NCBI RefSeq assembly: GCF_014207955.1
Contig: NZ_JACHLK010000021.1
Location: forward strand, 1 to 64,000
Source of the DNA: Acidovorax soli
GTDB lineage: Bacteria > Pseudomonadota > Gammaproteobacteria > Burkholderiales > Burkholderiaceae_C
Reading direction: 5' to 3'
DNA length: 64,000 bases
Numbering within the stretch: the stretch's first letter is position 1; every line of letters starts with the position of its first letter. This document shows, piece after piece, positions 28,575 through 37,295 of this stretch. The translations under genes were made by a program, and so were the position numbers. The notes under the pieces were generated by a model. The model ran no database searches, was not told the DNA's origin, and was given only the letters and a program-made list of their open reading frames with translations.

Positions 28575-29957
28575 ATGACCAACGCCATGAAAGAAGAGAA
28601 CGCAATGGCTGCTGTTTCCACCCTGCTGGAGCCCGCGCGCCAGCTGCCGGTATTTGGCGGGTACGACGTGGTCGTGGTGGGCGGCGGCCCGGCCGGGCAG
28701 GCGGCCGCCGTGAGCGCCGCACGCCGCCAGGCCCGCACCCTGCTGGTGGAGTCCTACGGCTTTCTGGGGGGCATGGGCACGGCGGGCGGCGTCACCAACT
28801 TTGCTGGGCTGTATGGCCGGCACGAGGGGGAGATGAAGCTGCTGGTGCGCGGTGTGGTCGACGAACTGCTCGCGCGCCTTGCGGCCATGGGCGGCCTCAA
28901 CCAGCCGCAGGACGGCATGCAGGGCCGCATCCGCGTGCGCTCCTACGACACCTCCCTCTACAAATGCGCGGCCGACCAGTGGCTGCTCGGCGCGGGCGTG
29001 CAGTTGCTGTTCCACGCACGGGCAGCAGGCGTGCTGCGCGACGGCAATCGCATTGAGGCGCTTGTCGTGGAGACCAAGTCGGGCCGCCAGGCCATCCGCA
29101 GCCAGGTGTTCATCGACTGCTCGGGCGATGCCGATGTGGCGGCGTTTGCCGGCGTGCCCTACGAGGTGGGCGACGGGCATGGCAGCGGCCTCTTCCCCAC
29201 CACCATGTTCCGCGTCGGCCATGTCGATCCCGGCCAGGCGCTGCCCGCCGTGGGCGAGTTCAAGGCCATCAACGATTTCATGGAGCGGGCGCAGCAGCAG
29301 TTCCCGGGCCGCTACCGCTTTCCGCGCGAGGGCGCGATCCTGCGGCCGCAGATCCACCCTTCGGAATGGCGCGCCAACGTCACCTCCATCGCCAATGCCC
29401 GGGGCCAGGCCATGAATGCCGTCAACGCCGTCGAGCTGAGCGATGGCGAGGTGGAGGGCCGCCGCCAGATCACCGAGTACTTCCGCTTCCTGCGCGAGCA
29501 GGTGCCGGGCTTCGATGGCTCGCGCATCGTGGAGATCGCGCCGCAGATCGGCATCCGCGAAACCCGACGCATCGAGGGCCTGTACGCGCTGACGGGCGAC
29601 GACATTTTGCAGTCGGCCCGCTTCGACGACCGCATCGGCATCAACGCCTGGCCCATGGAGCTGCACCGCGCGGGCGGCATCTCCTGGGGCTTTCCCGCAG
29701 ACCCGCGCCGGGCCTACAACGACCTGCCCTGGCGCATGCTGGTGCCCCGCCAGATCGAGAACCTGCTCGTGGCCGGCCGCTGCGCCAGCATGACGCACGA
29801 GGGCCAGTCCGCCGCGCGCGCCAGCGGCGGCTGCTTTGTGATGGGCCAGGCCGCGGGCACGGCTGCGGCCCTGGCGGGCAGCACGCGCTTGCAGGATGTC
29901 GATGTGCAGCACCTGCAGTCGTGCCTGCGCGAAGACGGGGCCTTGCTGGAGGCATGA
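28575..29957 (+). CDS. FAD-dependent oxidoreductase
   Basis: 460 residues. A Rossmann FAD-binding loop lies near residue 30 (YDVVVVGGGPAGQAAAVSAA), and the C-terminal FAD signature is NLLVAGRCASMTHEGQSAAR. The middle has FIDCSGDADVAAFAG, as in the FAD-oxidoreductase family PF12831. The substrate is probably the compound captured by the Bug protein encoded just upstream, but it cannot be named. Starts at 28575, 28587 and 28605 are all possible; 28605 has a purine-rich AAGAAGAGAA before it. It is the second gene of the LysR-controlled cluster. Confidence 0.85.
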   Translation: MTNAMKEENAMAAVSTLLEPARQLPVFGGYDVVVVGGGPAGQAAAVSAARRQARTLLVESYGFLGGMGTAGGVTNFAGLYGRHEGEMKLLVRGVVDELLARLAAMGGLNQPQDGMQGRIRVRSYDTSLYKCAADQWLLGAGVQLLFHARAAGVLRDGNRIEALVVETKSGRQAIRSQVFIDCSGDADVAAFAGVPYEVGDGHGSGLFPTTMFRVGHVDPGQALPAVGEFKAINDFMERAQQQFPGRYRFPREGAILRPQIHPSEWRANVTSIANARGQAMNAVNAVELSDGEVEGRRQITEYFRFLREQVPGFDGSRIVEIAPQIGIRETRRIEGLYALTGDDILQSARFDDRIGINAWPMELHRAGGISWGFPADPRRAYNDLPWRMLVPRQIENLLVAGRCASMTHEGQSAARASGGCFVMGQAAGTAAALAGSTRLQDVDVQHLQSCLREDGALLEA

Positions 29958-30020
29958 GCCCCAGCCACGCCTCGCCCACCGCTATAGTGTGCCGGGCATG
30001 GCCAGCCTGGCCCCTCCGAC

Positions 30021-30605
30021 ATGACCGCCGCCGACACCATCATCGCCACCCGCCGCCTGGTGCTGCGCTACCCGCAGGCCGGTGACCTCGCCTGCCTGCA
30101 TGCGCGGGTGCTGTCGGACGCACAGGTGATGCGCCACGTGTTCCTGGGTGTACCCTTCACCCCCGCGCAATCCGAAGCCTTCTTTGCCACCAGCTTCGAC
30201 CACGACCGAAGCGGCCGCAGGCTGGGTGTGTTGACGGAACGGGCCAGCGGCGATGTGGTTGGGTTTTCGGGGCTGATGCCCTGCACGGTGCTGGGATCTC
30301 AGGACTATGAGATCGGGTTCGTGCTGTCCCGCAGCGTCTGGTCGCTGGGCTATGGCACGGAAATCGGGCGGGGCCAGTTGGCTTACGGCTTTGGTGCGCT
30401 GGGTTGCCAGCGCCTGCTGGCCCAGGTCGCCCCCGACAACCGGGCATCCATTGCCACGCTGCAGAAGATCGGCATGCAGTTGCACAGCAGCCTGCACAGC
30501 GAAGGCCGGGGTCTGCGCGCCATCTATGCCGCGCAGGCACCTGCTTTTCAGCACAGCGCGGATACTGCCACCCCCTTGCCTTCTGATTTGCCATCGTACC
30601 GATGA
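30021..30605 (+). CDS. GNAT-family N-acetyltransferase (RimJ/RimL-like)
   Basis: 194 residues. The fold begins TRRLVLRYPQAGDLACLHAR and contains FSGLMPCTVLGSQDYEIGFV, SLGYGTEIGRGQLAYGFGAL and the acceptor-side QVAPDNRASIATLQKIGM, as in RimJ/RimL enzymes that acetylate protein N-termini or small molecules using acetyl-CoA. The substrate is not known. Its stop overlaps the next start by 4 bases (ATGA), indicating translational coupling. Confidence 0.88.
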   Translation: MTAADTIIATRRLVLRYPQAGDLACLHARVLSDAQVMRHVFLGVPFTPAQSEAFFATSFDHDRSGRRLGVLTERASGDVVGFSGLMPCTVLGSQDYEIGFVLSRSVWSLGYGTEIGRGQLAYGFGALGCQRLLAQVAPDNRASIATLQKIGMQLHSSLHSEGRGLRAIYAAQAPAFQHSADTATPLPSDLPSYR

Positions 30606-31012
30606 AACGACACCTGCTGGTCTTCTTCGCGCTCTGCACGCCCTTGCTGGCGTCCGCTGCAGAACTCACGATCTCGTGCATCGGGCCGGAGTCGGACCAC
30701 TGCCCGGTGAAGGTCGAGGCCAGGTTGTCCGAAGAACGGCTTGTCGCCTACCTTCAGTTCCCCCAACCCTCCGGTGGAACGCAAGGCGCGGTTTTTGGTT
30801 GGTGTGGACCCCAAAGCAGCGGGGCATTCTCCACACCCGGCGGCTGGTCCCGCGATTCCACGGGCTGCAAGGGCACCGGCGTTTTTCAGGTCATCAACGG
30901 GGAGTTCACCAAGCGGCAACTGGCGGACAGCTACATCGTTTTCGAATCCCGCAAGACGGAGGGCTTCTGCGCTGGAGGCAAGGCCCCCCTGTGCCTGGTC
31001 TACCCCAGGTAG
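30602..31012 (+). CDS. Small secreted cysteine-containing protein
   Basis: 136 residues with a signal peptide (MKRHLLVFFALCTPLLASAA). The mature domain has several cysteines (ISCIGPESDHC, GWCGPQSSG, TGCKGTG, GFCAGGKAPLC) that could form disulfides in the periplasm. No family was recognised. The start overlaps the stop of the acetyltransferase gene by 4 bases, so the two are co-transcribed although their roles need not be linked. Confidence 0.65.
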   Translation: MKRHLLVFFALCTPLLASAAELTISCIGPESDHCPVKVEARLSEERLVAYLQFPQPSGGTQGAVFGWCGPQSSGAFSTPGGWSRDSTGCKGTGVFQVINGEFTKRQLADSYIVFESRKTEGFCAGGKAPLCLVYPR

Positions 31013-31144
31013 CCCTCGTCCCGCTCCTTGCGCCTGGCGAAGGGGCCCAACGCGTACGATTCCCACTGGGCCAGAAGTCCGTCGGCAATTCAGGCGGCCT
31101 GCCGCGTACCCAACCGCACCCTTTTTTTCTCACCACGCCAAGCG

Positions 31145-31909
31145 ATGCACCACCCTCCAAGCCTGCCCCGTACCCCATCTGCCCACCGCCTGGTGATCGT
31201 GGAGGGCATCATGGGCTCAGGCAAGTCCACCACCATGCGGTCCATCGCGCAAAGCCTGCAGGACGCTGGCCACGCCGCCTTGCCTGTGCACGAAAGGACC
31301 GACCCGCATCCCGTGCGGGCGACGGACGAGCTGGAACACTGGTTCCAACCCTGGCTCGACACCAGCCCGGCGCAACTGGCCGCCCGCAGCATCCGCAGAT
31401 GGGCAGCGCTGGTCGAGGCATCGCAGGCAGACGGCACCATCCGCGTCATGGATGGCCAGCTGTTCCACGGCGACCTCACGAACCTGTTCCTCATGGAGGC
31501 CGATCCCGCTACCCTGCTCGACCACATCCAGGCACTGGCGTCGGCCATCGCTCCGCTGAACCCTCTGGTCGTGTACTTCAGGCAAGAGGACGTCGAGCAC
31601 GCCATCCGGACCGTCTGCGAAGAGCGCGGCGCCGAGTGGGTGGCCTACCAGGTCAACTGGAAGCTTGCAGCGCCCTACAGCACAGGCCGCGGGTTCGCGG
31701 GGCTGCAGGGCCTGGTTGCCCTGTACCAGGACTACCGGCGCCTGACCGACACGCTGTTTGAACGCCTCCCGCTCTCCAAGCTGGTGATCGAAAACTCACG
31801 GCAGGACTGGCCCGCCTACCATGCCCTCATCTTGCAGGCCCTGGGCTTGCCGCCGGTGGTGCCTGCAGGTGCCAGTCCACCCCGCGCTCCTGCCCCGCCG
31901 ACCCCATGA
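31145..31909 (+). CDS. P-loop NTPase / kinase-like protein
   Basis: 254 residues. RLVIVEGIMGSGKSTTMRSI near residue 20 is a Walker A (P-loop) of the nucleoside-monophosphate-kinase type. VMDGQLFHGDL could supply the second acidic residue, and RPTY-like tail elements are missing, so the substrate is open. The product is soluble. ATG 31145 was chosen near the conserved core; an upstream start at 31028 would add 39 unconserved residues. The stop overlaps the next start (ATGA), coupling it to the broken small gene. Confidence 0.75.
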   Translation: MHHPPSLPRTPSAHRLVIVEGIMGSGKSTTMRSIAQSLQDAGHAALPVHERTDPHPVRATDELEHWFQPWLDTSPAQLAARSIRRWAALVEASQADGTIRVMDGQLFHGDLTNLFLMEADPATLLDHIQALASAIAPLNPLVVYFRQEDVEHAIRTVCEERGAEWVAYQVNWKLAAPYSTGRGFAGLQGLVALYQDYRRLTDTLFERLPLSKLVIENSRQDWPAYHALILQALGLPPVVPAGASPPRAPAPPTP

Positions 31910-32145
31910 GCCACAGCTGCTTTCGCTTCAAGCCCGCGCACCCGGACCTGAGCGCCTAGTCCACTGAATCGGAGAAATCGGTTGTGCGTGGGTCCGAAGA
32001 AGAGCACCTGGGCGTCGAGAAGGCGCGCCAGCACCTGCAACTGCTGCGCGGCATTGCGCTGGAGCAGGACATGCACGCCCAACTCGAAGCCGGGCACATC
32101 GGCTCGCCCGAGGAATACGTACCCTTGCCGGACGACGAGGCCTGA
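31906..32145 (+). pseudogene. Small gene with an in-frame TAG at codon 18
   Basis: From ATG 31906 one frame runs to TGA 32143-32145 (80 codons), broken only by a TAG at codon 18 (31957-31959). Before it: MSHSCFRFKPAHPDLSA. After it: a clear coding-type acidic tail (SEEEHLGVEKARQHLQLLRG, GSPEEYVPLPDDEA). The start overlaps the previous stop by ATGA, as expected for a coupled intact gene, so the stop looks like a recent nonsense mutation or sequencing error. A GTG at 31984 could restart a 53-residue product. Family not recognised. Confidence 0.6.
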
Positions 32146-32164
32146 ACGGGGGCAAGCCCCATGG

Positions 32165-32192
32165 GGATGGATCGATGGATGGATGGATGGAT
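32165..32192. repeat. GGAT tetranucleotide repeat
   Basis: Seven GGAT/CGAT units in a row (one variant unit) between the small pseudogene and the stop of the GLUG-repeat gene. It lies outside coding frames, so length changes would not alter a protein. Confidence 0.8.
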
Positions 32193-32230
32193 AAAGCGGC
32201 ACTCCGGGTCACCGACCGAAGACCCGCCCA

Positions 32231-35200
32231 TCAATCCACGGCGCGCACCCCTTGCACCTGGGCGCCCAGCTTGAGGTACAGCAGCCCGTCACTGCCCAGC
32301 CACCAGTTGGCGCTGGCTGCGGGCACCTGCACCGCTGCGCCCTCGGGCAGCACCCATTGCGGCACCAGGCGCCAAGTCTGGCCAGCCAGGGTCACGGTGA
32401 ACGCACCGTCGTTCGATGCAGGCTGCACGGACAGCGTGGCCCCCGGCAACGCGGTCTGGAAGATGGCGTTGGCCTGCGTGGCATTGAGCAGTGCGGGCAG
32501 CAGCAACTGCCGTGGCCCAGTGCCGGTCTGCAGGTAGATGCGGCCCTGTTCATCGACGCCGATCTGCGGTGTACCTGCAGTGCTGCCTGCTCCCGTCCAC
32601 CCAGGCTTGAGCACATAGGTGCGCCCACCCGTGCGCAGCTGGATCACACCCTCGGCCCCCAGCCGGATCTGCGCACCGGGCAGTACGGCCGTCACCGCAC
32701 TGGCCAGGCCCGCGAGGTCGGCCACTGCCGGCGCAAACTGCACCACCACCCCGCCGCGCACCCAGCGCAGCAGACCCAGTGGGGTGAATGTCAGGCCATC
32801 GGGCAAGGTGGCGTCGATGGTGATGGGCAAGGTGGGCAGCAGTTGGAAGGTCTGCCCGCCATCGCGCAGCAGGTAGACACCCGATGCATTCGTCTCCAGA
32901 CCTTGCGCCAGGTTTACACCCGACAGGCGGGCCAGCGGGCCATTCAGGCGGGCAAAGGTTTTGCTGTCTACCGTGATGGATGCGGGCAGATTGATGAAGG
33001 CCATCGGGTCACCGGGCTGGCTGGTATTGCCCGCCAGAGAGCCCAGCGTGATGGAGACCAGCGCGCCCTGTTCGTTGACCTGCAGCCGTTCACCCGCCAG
33101 CAGCCCCATGCGCCCCACCTGCGGCAGGCTGCCCTGGGGCGGCAGCAGCGCGCCGGTGAGCACGGCCACCGTGAGCGGCTGGGCTTCGATGGTGGTGCCG
33201 GCGCGGCCGGCACTCAGCAGCACATCGCCCGCCAGCGCCATGGGCTGGCCCGCCGCCGTGCTCGCCATGGACGCCCAGCCCTGGATCACCACCAGCACCA
33301 GCACGTTCTGGCCATTGACCTGGGTCACGCGCAATTGCGTGCCGGGGGCTGCCTGCACCTGCATAGGCTGGCCGTTGATGCTGATCTGCAGTGTGACCGG
33401 GCTGGTGCCCGTTCCCTGCGGCAGCACGATGGTGGCGCCGCCAGCCTGGGGGCCCACCACGATGGGCAGGTTGGGGTGGGTCACGGTAAAGATGTCGCCC
33501 GGCTGGGTGACCCCCGCGGGCTCGGGCTCGGGCTCGGGCGCCACCACCACCGCAGCAGTGATGGTGAGCGTGCCCGGCACCAGGGTGATGTCGTAGCCGC
33601 GCTGGGTGGAGTGCACCCCGCTCACCGTGATGGCATGCACCCCCACCGCACTGCCCGCCGCCGTGGCCACGGGCGTGCCCAGCAGGCGGGCATCGGGGCT
33701 GGCGGGGGTGTAGGTCACGCCCAGGGCGTTGGTGGTGCCGTCCACCGTGCGGCTGCCGCTGGTGGCGGTGATGGCAAGCGGCGCGGTGAACAGGCTGCGC
33801 AGCAGCGGGGTGCTCTGGCCTGGGTAGATGCGCCAGGTGGTGCCGGTGCCGCCGGCGTCGTCGATGCTCCAGCCGGAGAAGGTGGCCAGGGTCTTGAGTT
33901 CGGCCAGGGTCTTGGGCGTGCCGTTGCCATTGCCCGACCAGGTACCATCGGGCACCCCACCGTTGTTGATGGAGGCGCCGCCCGCATCGGTGGTGGCATA
34001 GAAGTTGTTGAGGGTGCAAGAGCCAGTGCAAATGCCGGTGAGCCCACCGACCATAGCCGTCCCAGTCACGGCGCCCGTGGCGTAGCTGCTGCTGATAGTA
34101 CAACCAGAATAGCATTCACCGGCGAGCCCACCCACAAACGAGAGTTCAACACGCACTGCGCCCGTGGCGTAGCTACTGCTGATGGTGCAGTTGTTTTTGC
34201 AGGAACCGACGAGCCCGCCCGCAGTATAGAGTTCAGACCTCACCGCGCCTGTGGCGTAGCTGCTGCTGATGGTGCAGTTGTAGTAGCAGCTACCGACGAG
34301 CCCGCCCGCATAATTGCTGCGAGAACTCACCTCGCCCGTGGCGTAGCTGCTGCTGATGGTCCCACCGTCGAAGCTTCCAGCCAAAGTTCCCACAGAATCG
34401 TAGCCTCTGACCTGGGCATTCACCAATCCGATATTGCGCAGCCGGGCACCACTGGTCACGCCAAACAGCCCGATGAAACTTTGCCCCGGCCGCTCAATGC
34501 GCAACCCGGTGATGGTGTGCCCCAGCCCGTCCAGGCTGCCGGTGAAGAGGGTTATGCTGTTGCCCACCGGCTCAAACCCCGCCCCGCCATTCCACCCGCT
34601 GGTGGCGCTGGCATCGATGTCACCGCCCAGCACATAGTGCCCGGCCAGGTTGCCCTGCATGCCTTGCAGGTCGCTGCCCGTGTTGCTGCCCGCTGCGCCC
34701 AGGCTGGTGATGATGGTGGGGGACTGGTCCGCGCCATCGCTGCCCAGCCGCGTGGTGTAGCTGGCACCAGACTGCAGGTGCACCGGGGCCGTGGCCACCA
34801 CGGTGGCGCTGTTGCCGGCTGCCACCGCCTGTTGGCCGTAGCGCACCGTGAGGGTGCCCGTGCCGGCCTGGAGCGGGGCCTCTATGCGTACGTCGCCCCC
34901 GGCCTGCAGCTCCAGGTGGCTGGTGGGCGTCAGCGTGAGGGCGGCCTTGATGGCCAGCACAGGCTCGCTCGTGTGCGTCTGCACCACCACATGGGCACCT
35001 GCGGCCAGCCGGGTGTTGACATCGCTGGCCGCCACCACCGCGCCGGGGCCGCCGGGCGTCCAGGTGTTGTTGCCTGGCCCGCCCCAACTGCCCCCGCTGC
35101 TGCTGGCGGCAGACGTGATGCTGGTGGCCTGGGCCCGGCCCGGGGCGCACAGCGCGGCCAGGGTCATCAGCAGCAGCCAGGCCAGCACGGTGGCAAGCCA

Positions 35201-35266
35201 CGCGGCCGCGCGGCGGTGCCGGCTGCCGGCAAAGGGCAAACGATGGAGGGGCAGGATGTGGGTCAT
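32231..35266 (-). CDS. Large GLUG-repeat exoprotein (adhesin-like)
   Basis: 1,011 residues. An N-terminal signal with a long hydrophobic core (WLATVLAWLLLMTLAALCA) leads into a beta-helix-type region (GDIDASATSGWNGGAGFEP, SLDGLGHTITGLRIERPG) as in filamentous-haemagglutinin-like proteins. Four GLUG repeats follow (~375-500), each with ISSSYATGAV and a Cys-X3-Cys pair (SCYYNC, SCKNNC, ECYSGC, ICTGSC). Then an MBG-type domain (LAITATSGSRTVDGTTNALG) and a long beta-rich C-terminal region. It is a likely surface protein. No dedicated TpsB or autotransporter barrel was recognised. ATG 35266 was chosen for the signal peptide; its ribosome site is weak. Confidence 0.8.
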   Translation of the reverse strand: MTHILPLHRLPFAGSRHRRAAAWLATVLAWLLLMTLAALCAPGRAQATSITSAASSSGGSWGGPGNNTWTPGGPGAVVAASDVNTRLAAGAHVVVQTHTSEPVLAIKAALTLTPTSHLELQAGGDVRIEAPLQAGTGTLTVRYGQQAVAAGNSATVVATAPVHLQSGASYTTRLGSDGADQSPTIITSLGAAGSNTGSDLQGMQGNLAGHYVLGGDIDASATSGWNGGAGFEPVGNSITLFTGSLDGLGHTITGLRIERPGQSFIGLFGVTSGARLRNIGLVNAQVRGYDSVGTLAGSFDGGTISSSYATGEVSSRSNYAGGLVGSCYYNCTISSSYATGAVRSELYTAGGLVGSCKNNCTISSSYATGAVRVELSFVGGLAGECYSGCTISSSYATGAVTGTAMVGGLTGICTGSCTLNNFYATTDAGGASINNGGVPDGTWSGNGNGTPKTLAELKTLATFSGWSIDDAGGTGTTWRIYPGQSTPLLRSLFTAPLAITATSGSRTVDGTTNALGVTYTPASPDARLLGTPVATAAGSAVGVHAITVSGVHSTQRGYDITLVPGTLTITAAVVVAPEPEPEPAGVTQPGDIFTVTHPNLPIVVGPQAGGATIVLPQGTGTSPVTLQISINGQPMQVQAAPGTQLRVTQVNGQNVLVLVVIQGWASMASTAAGQPMALAGDVLLSAGRAGTTIEAQPLTVAVLTGALLPPQGSLPQVGRMGLLAGERLQVNEQGALVSITLGSLAGNTSQPGDPMAFINLPASITVDSKTFARLNGPLARLSGVNLAQGLETNASGVYLLRDGGQTFQLLPTLPITIDATLPDGLTFTPLGLLRWVRGGVVVQFAPAVADLAGLASAVTAVLPGAQIRLGAEGVIQLRTGGRTYVLKPGWTGAGSTAGTPQIGVDEQGRIYLQTGTGPRQLLLPALLNATQANAIFQTALPGATLSVQPASNDGAFTVTLAGQTWRLVPQWVLPEGAAVQVPAASANWWLGSDGLLYLKLGAQVQGVRAVD

Positions 35267-35731
35267 GGTCAGGCCAGGGGTTTCCAATGGGCACGCACGG
35301 GGGGCGCCGCTGCCAAGGCAGGCGGGGGGCGCGCAACTGAATCTAGTGCCTTGCCACGCGCCTGTCTGTCCCCAGAACTGATGACACGCGGCGGTTGGCA
35401 TGGCGCCCCGGGCACGCAAGGAATGGGCGCGCTGGGGGGCACCGGCCGCACGCGAGCAACAGCGGTACGCAGGGGGGCCTGGCGCTGCATTCGCTGGCGC
35501 GGGGCCGGGTGCGGCGACGGAGCGCCCCCCTGCCACAAAGTCCACCCTGCGGGCCCTGCCTGGCGGTAGACTCGCCTCTTTCGCACTGCAGCAAAATGCC
35601 TTGCCCAACCCCCCGGGGGTGGCCGGCCTGCTGCCGTTGCGGGGGTTTTCTTCAATGCTTCGGTGCCGCTCGGGAGACAGTGTTTGTGCGGATGGTGCGG
35701 CCCGGACTCCAAACGACTATTACATTCATCC
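35267..35731. other. Non-coding gap between divergent genes
   Basis: 465 bp without a gene that I can support; open frames here lack family features. It must hold promoters for the exoprotein (minus) and the ABC-type receptor (plus). A TATTAC at 35719-35724 may be the -10 for the latter. Confidence 0.35.
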
Positions 35732-36868
35732 ATGCGCCCTTCTCTTGCCCTTCTGCGCCACTCCGTGCTGGCCGCCTCCCTTCTTTGCACCGGCACGCTG
35801 GCCCTGGCCCAGGGCATCGTGCTCGGCCAGATCGGGCCCTTCACCAAGCTGCCCGTGCCCGATGCGGTCGAGGTCAACCAGGGCATCAAGGCCTATGTGG
35901 CCCAGGCCAACAAGGCCGGCATCAAGGGCCAGAAGGTCTCGCTGTTCGAGGCCGATGACGAGTACAGCCCCGAGGGCTTTCTCGCGCAGTTCCCCAAGGC
36001 GCTGGAGAAAAAGCCCGTGGCGCTGATCTCGCCCATCGGCTCGGCCGCCATCAAGCGCATGCTCGACGACAAGCTGCTCGATGCCGCGCCCGTGGTGGTG
36101 ATGAACGCCGTGCCCGGCGCCGAAAGCCTGCGCACGCCCGGCCATGCCAAGCTGTTTCACATCCGCGCGGGCGACAAGCAGCAGATCGAGAAGATCGTGA
36201 CGCACACGCGCACGCTGGGCATGACGCGCCTGTCGGCGCTGTACCAGGACCTGCCCATCGGCACCTCGGGCATGGCCATGGCGCAAGAGGCCGCCAAGGC
36301 CACGCAGGGCATCACGCTGCAGGGCGTGAAGTCGGCCACCGACGCGGCCGCGCTCGACGCCGCCGCGCAGCAGCTGGCCAAGCAGGACGCGCAGGGCGTG
36401 CTCGTGCTCGGCGCCCCACGCTTCATGGCCGAAGGCATTGCCGCGCTGCGCAAGGCGGGCGTCAAGCAGTCGATCTTCGTGCTGTCGTACGTGCCGGCCG
36501 GCCTCATCGTCAAGCTCGCGGGCGTGGAAGGCGCGCGCGGCGTGGGCATTGCCCAGACCTATCCCAACCCCAATGGCAAGACCCTGCCCCTGCACCGCGA
36601 GTTCCAGGCCGCGATGAAAGAGGCCTTCCCTGCCGTGCAGGAGTACACATCCTTCCACCTGGAGGGCTACCTCTCGGCCCGCACCGTGGGCGAGGCGCTC
36701 AAGCGCAGCAAGGATGCCAACCCCAGCGCCGCCGCCCTGGCCAGCACGCTCACCAGCATGGGCGAGATCGACTTCGGCGGCTTCCGCGTGGACTTCTCCA
36801 AGGGCAACGTGGGCAGCCGCTTTGTGGACATCGGCGTGATCGGCAGCGACGGGCGCCTGCGGTACTGA
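35732..36868 (+). CDS. ABC-type branched-chain amino-acid-like periplasmic receptor
   Basis: 378 residues with a signal peptide (HSVLAASLLCTGTLALAQG). The mature part is a type I periplasmic-binding fold of the LivJ/Leu-Ile-Val group: IVLGQIGPFTKLPVPDAVEV, VSLFEADDEYSPEGF, ALISPIGSAAIKRML and QEYTSFHLEGYLSARTVGEA. It should capture a ligand for an ABC importer, but no permease or ATPase gene is adjacent, so it may be an orphan receptor or feed a sensor. It is monocistronic, 105 bp before the LexA-boxed operon. Confidence 0.88.
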   Translation: MRPSLALLRHSVLAASLLCTGTLALAQGIVLGQIGPFTKLPVPDAVEVNQGIKAYVAQANKAGIKGQKVSLFEADDEYSPEGFLAQFPKALEKKPVALISPIGSAAIKRMLDDKLLDAAPVVVMNAVPGAESLRTPGHAKLFHIRAGDKQQIEKIVTHTRTLGMTRLSALYQDLPIGTSGMAMAQEAAKATQGITLQGVKSATDAAALDAAAQQLAKQDAQGVLVLGAPRFMAEGIAALRKAGVKQSIFVLSYVPAGLIVKLAGVEGARGVGIAQTYPNPNGKTLPLHREFQAAMKEAFPAVQEYTSFHLEGYLSARTVGEALKRSKDANPSAAALASTLTSMGEIDFGGFRVDFSKGNVGSRFVDIGVIGSDGRLRY

Positions 36869-36935
36869 CAAGGTACTGACCGGCTGACAACGGGGCGGGC
36901 GCGCCCCGCATAAATCTGCTGCACGCTTTTCCAAA

Positions 36936-36960
36936 ATACTGTAAATTCATACAGTATTAT
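36936..36960 (+). promoter_or_regulatory. LexA (SOS) box overlapping a -10 element
   Basis: ATACTGTAAATTCATACAGT at 36936-36955 continues to AT at 36957 and matches the SOS consensus TACTGT-N8-ACAGTA (CTGT-N8-ACAG). TATTAT at 36955-36960 is a good -10, so bound LexA would block the promoter. The downstream ATG is at 36974. Confidence 0.85.
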
Positions 36961-36973
36961 CTGGAGATCGAGC

Positions 36974-37279
36974 ATGGCTGTTCTGGACGCCACCTACACC
37001 GTCGCCCTGTGCGACCACCCCGGCCTCACGCAGGCCGAACGCACCGCTGCCGAGGTGCGCTTTGCCGTTGCACTGGAGCACCAGTTCGGCGGCCCCGATG
37101 ACATAGCGACCACCCTGCACACCATCGACGCGCTGGAGCGCGTGGAGCCCGAAGACGTGTCGGCGCACGACCTGGTGGCCCTGCAGCACTGGGTGCGGGC
37201 CCTGGGCATTGCGCGCCTGGCGGGCTACCGCGGCCTGGCGCCGCGCGATGGCAGCCGCTTCGAGGTGCGGCTGGGGTAG
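36974..37279 (+). CDS. SOS-controlled 101-residue protein of unknown function
   Basis: 101 residues, soluble, mostly helical (TQAERTAAEVRFAVALEHQF, DALERVEPEDVSAHDLVALQ). I do not recognise a family. A LexA box stands 17-38 bases before the start, and GGAG at 36963-36966 is a usable ribosome site. It is the first gene of a two-gene operon; the AlkB-like gene begins 16 bp after its stop. Function in DNA-damage response is inferred from this control and company only. Confidence 0.75.
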   Translation: MAVLDATYTVALCDHPGLTQAERTAAEVRFAVALEHQFGGPDDIATTLHTIDALERVEPEDVSAHDLVALQHWVRALGIARLAGYRGLAPRDGSRFEVRLG

Positions 37280-37295
37280 CGGCGGGTCCACGGCC

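Noticed and set aside
32252..35569. 1,105-codon plus-strand open frame
   Set aside because: Antisense to the GLUG-repeat exoprotein, which has a signal peptide and recognisable repeats.
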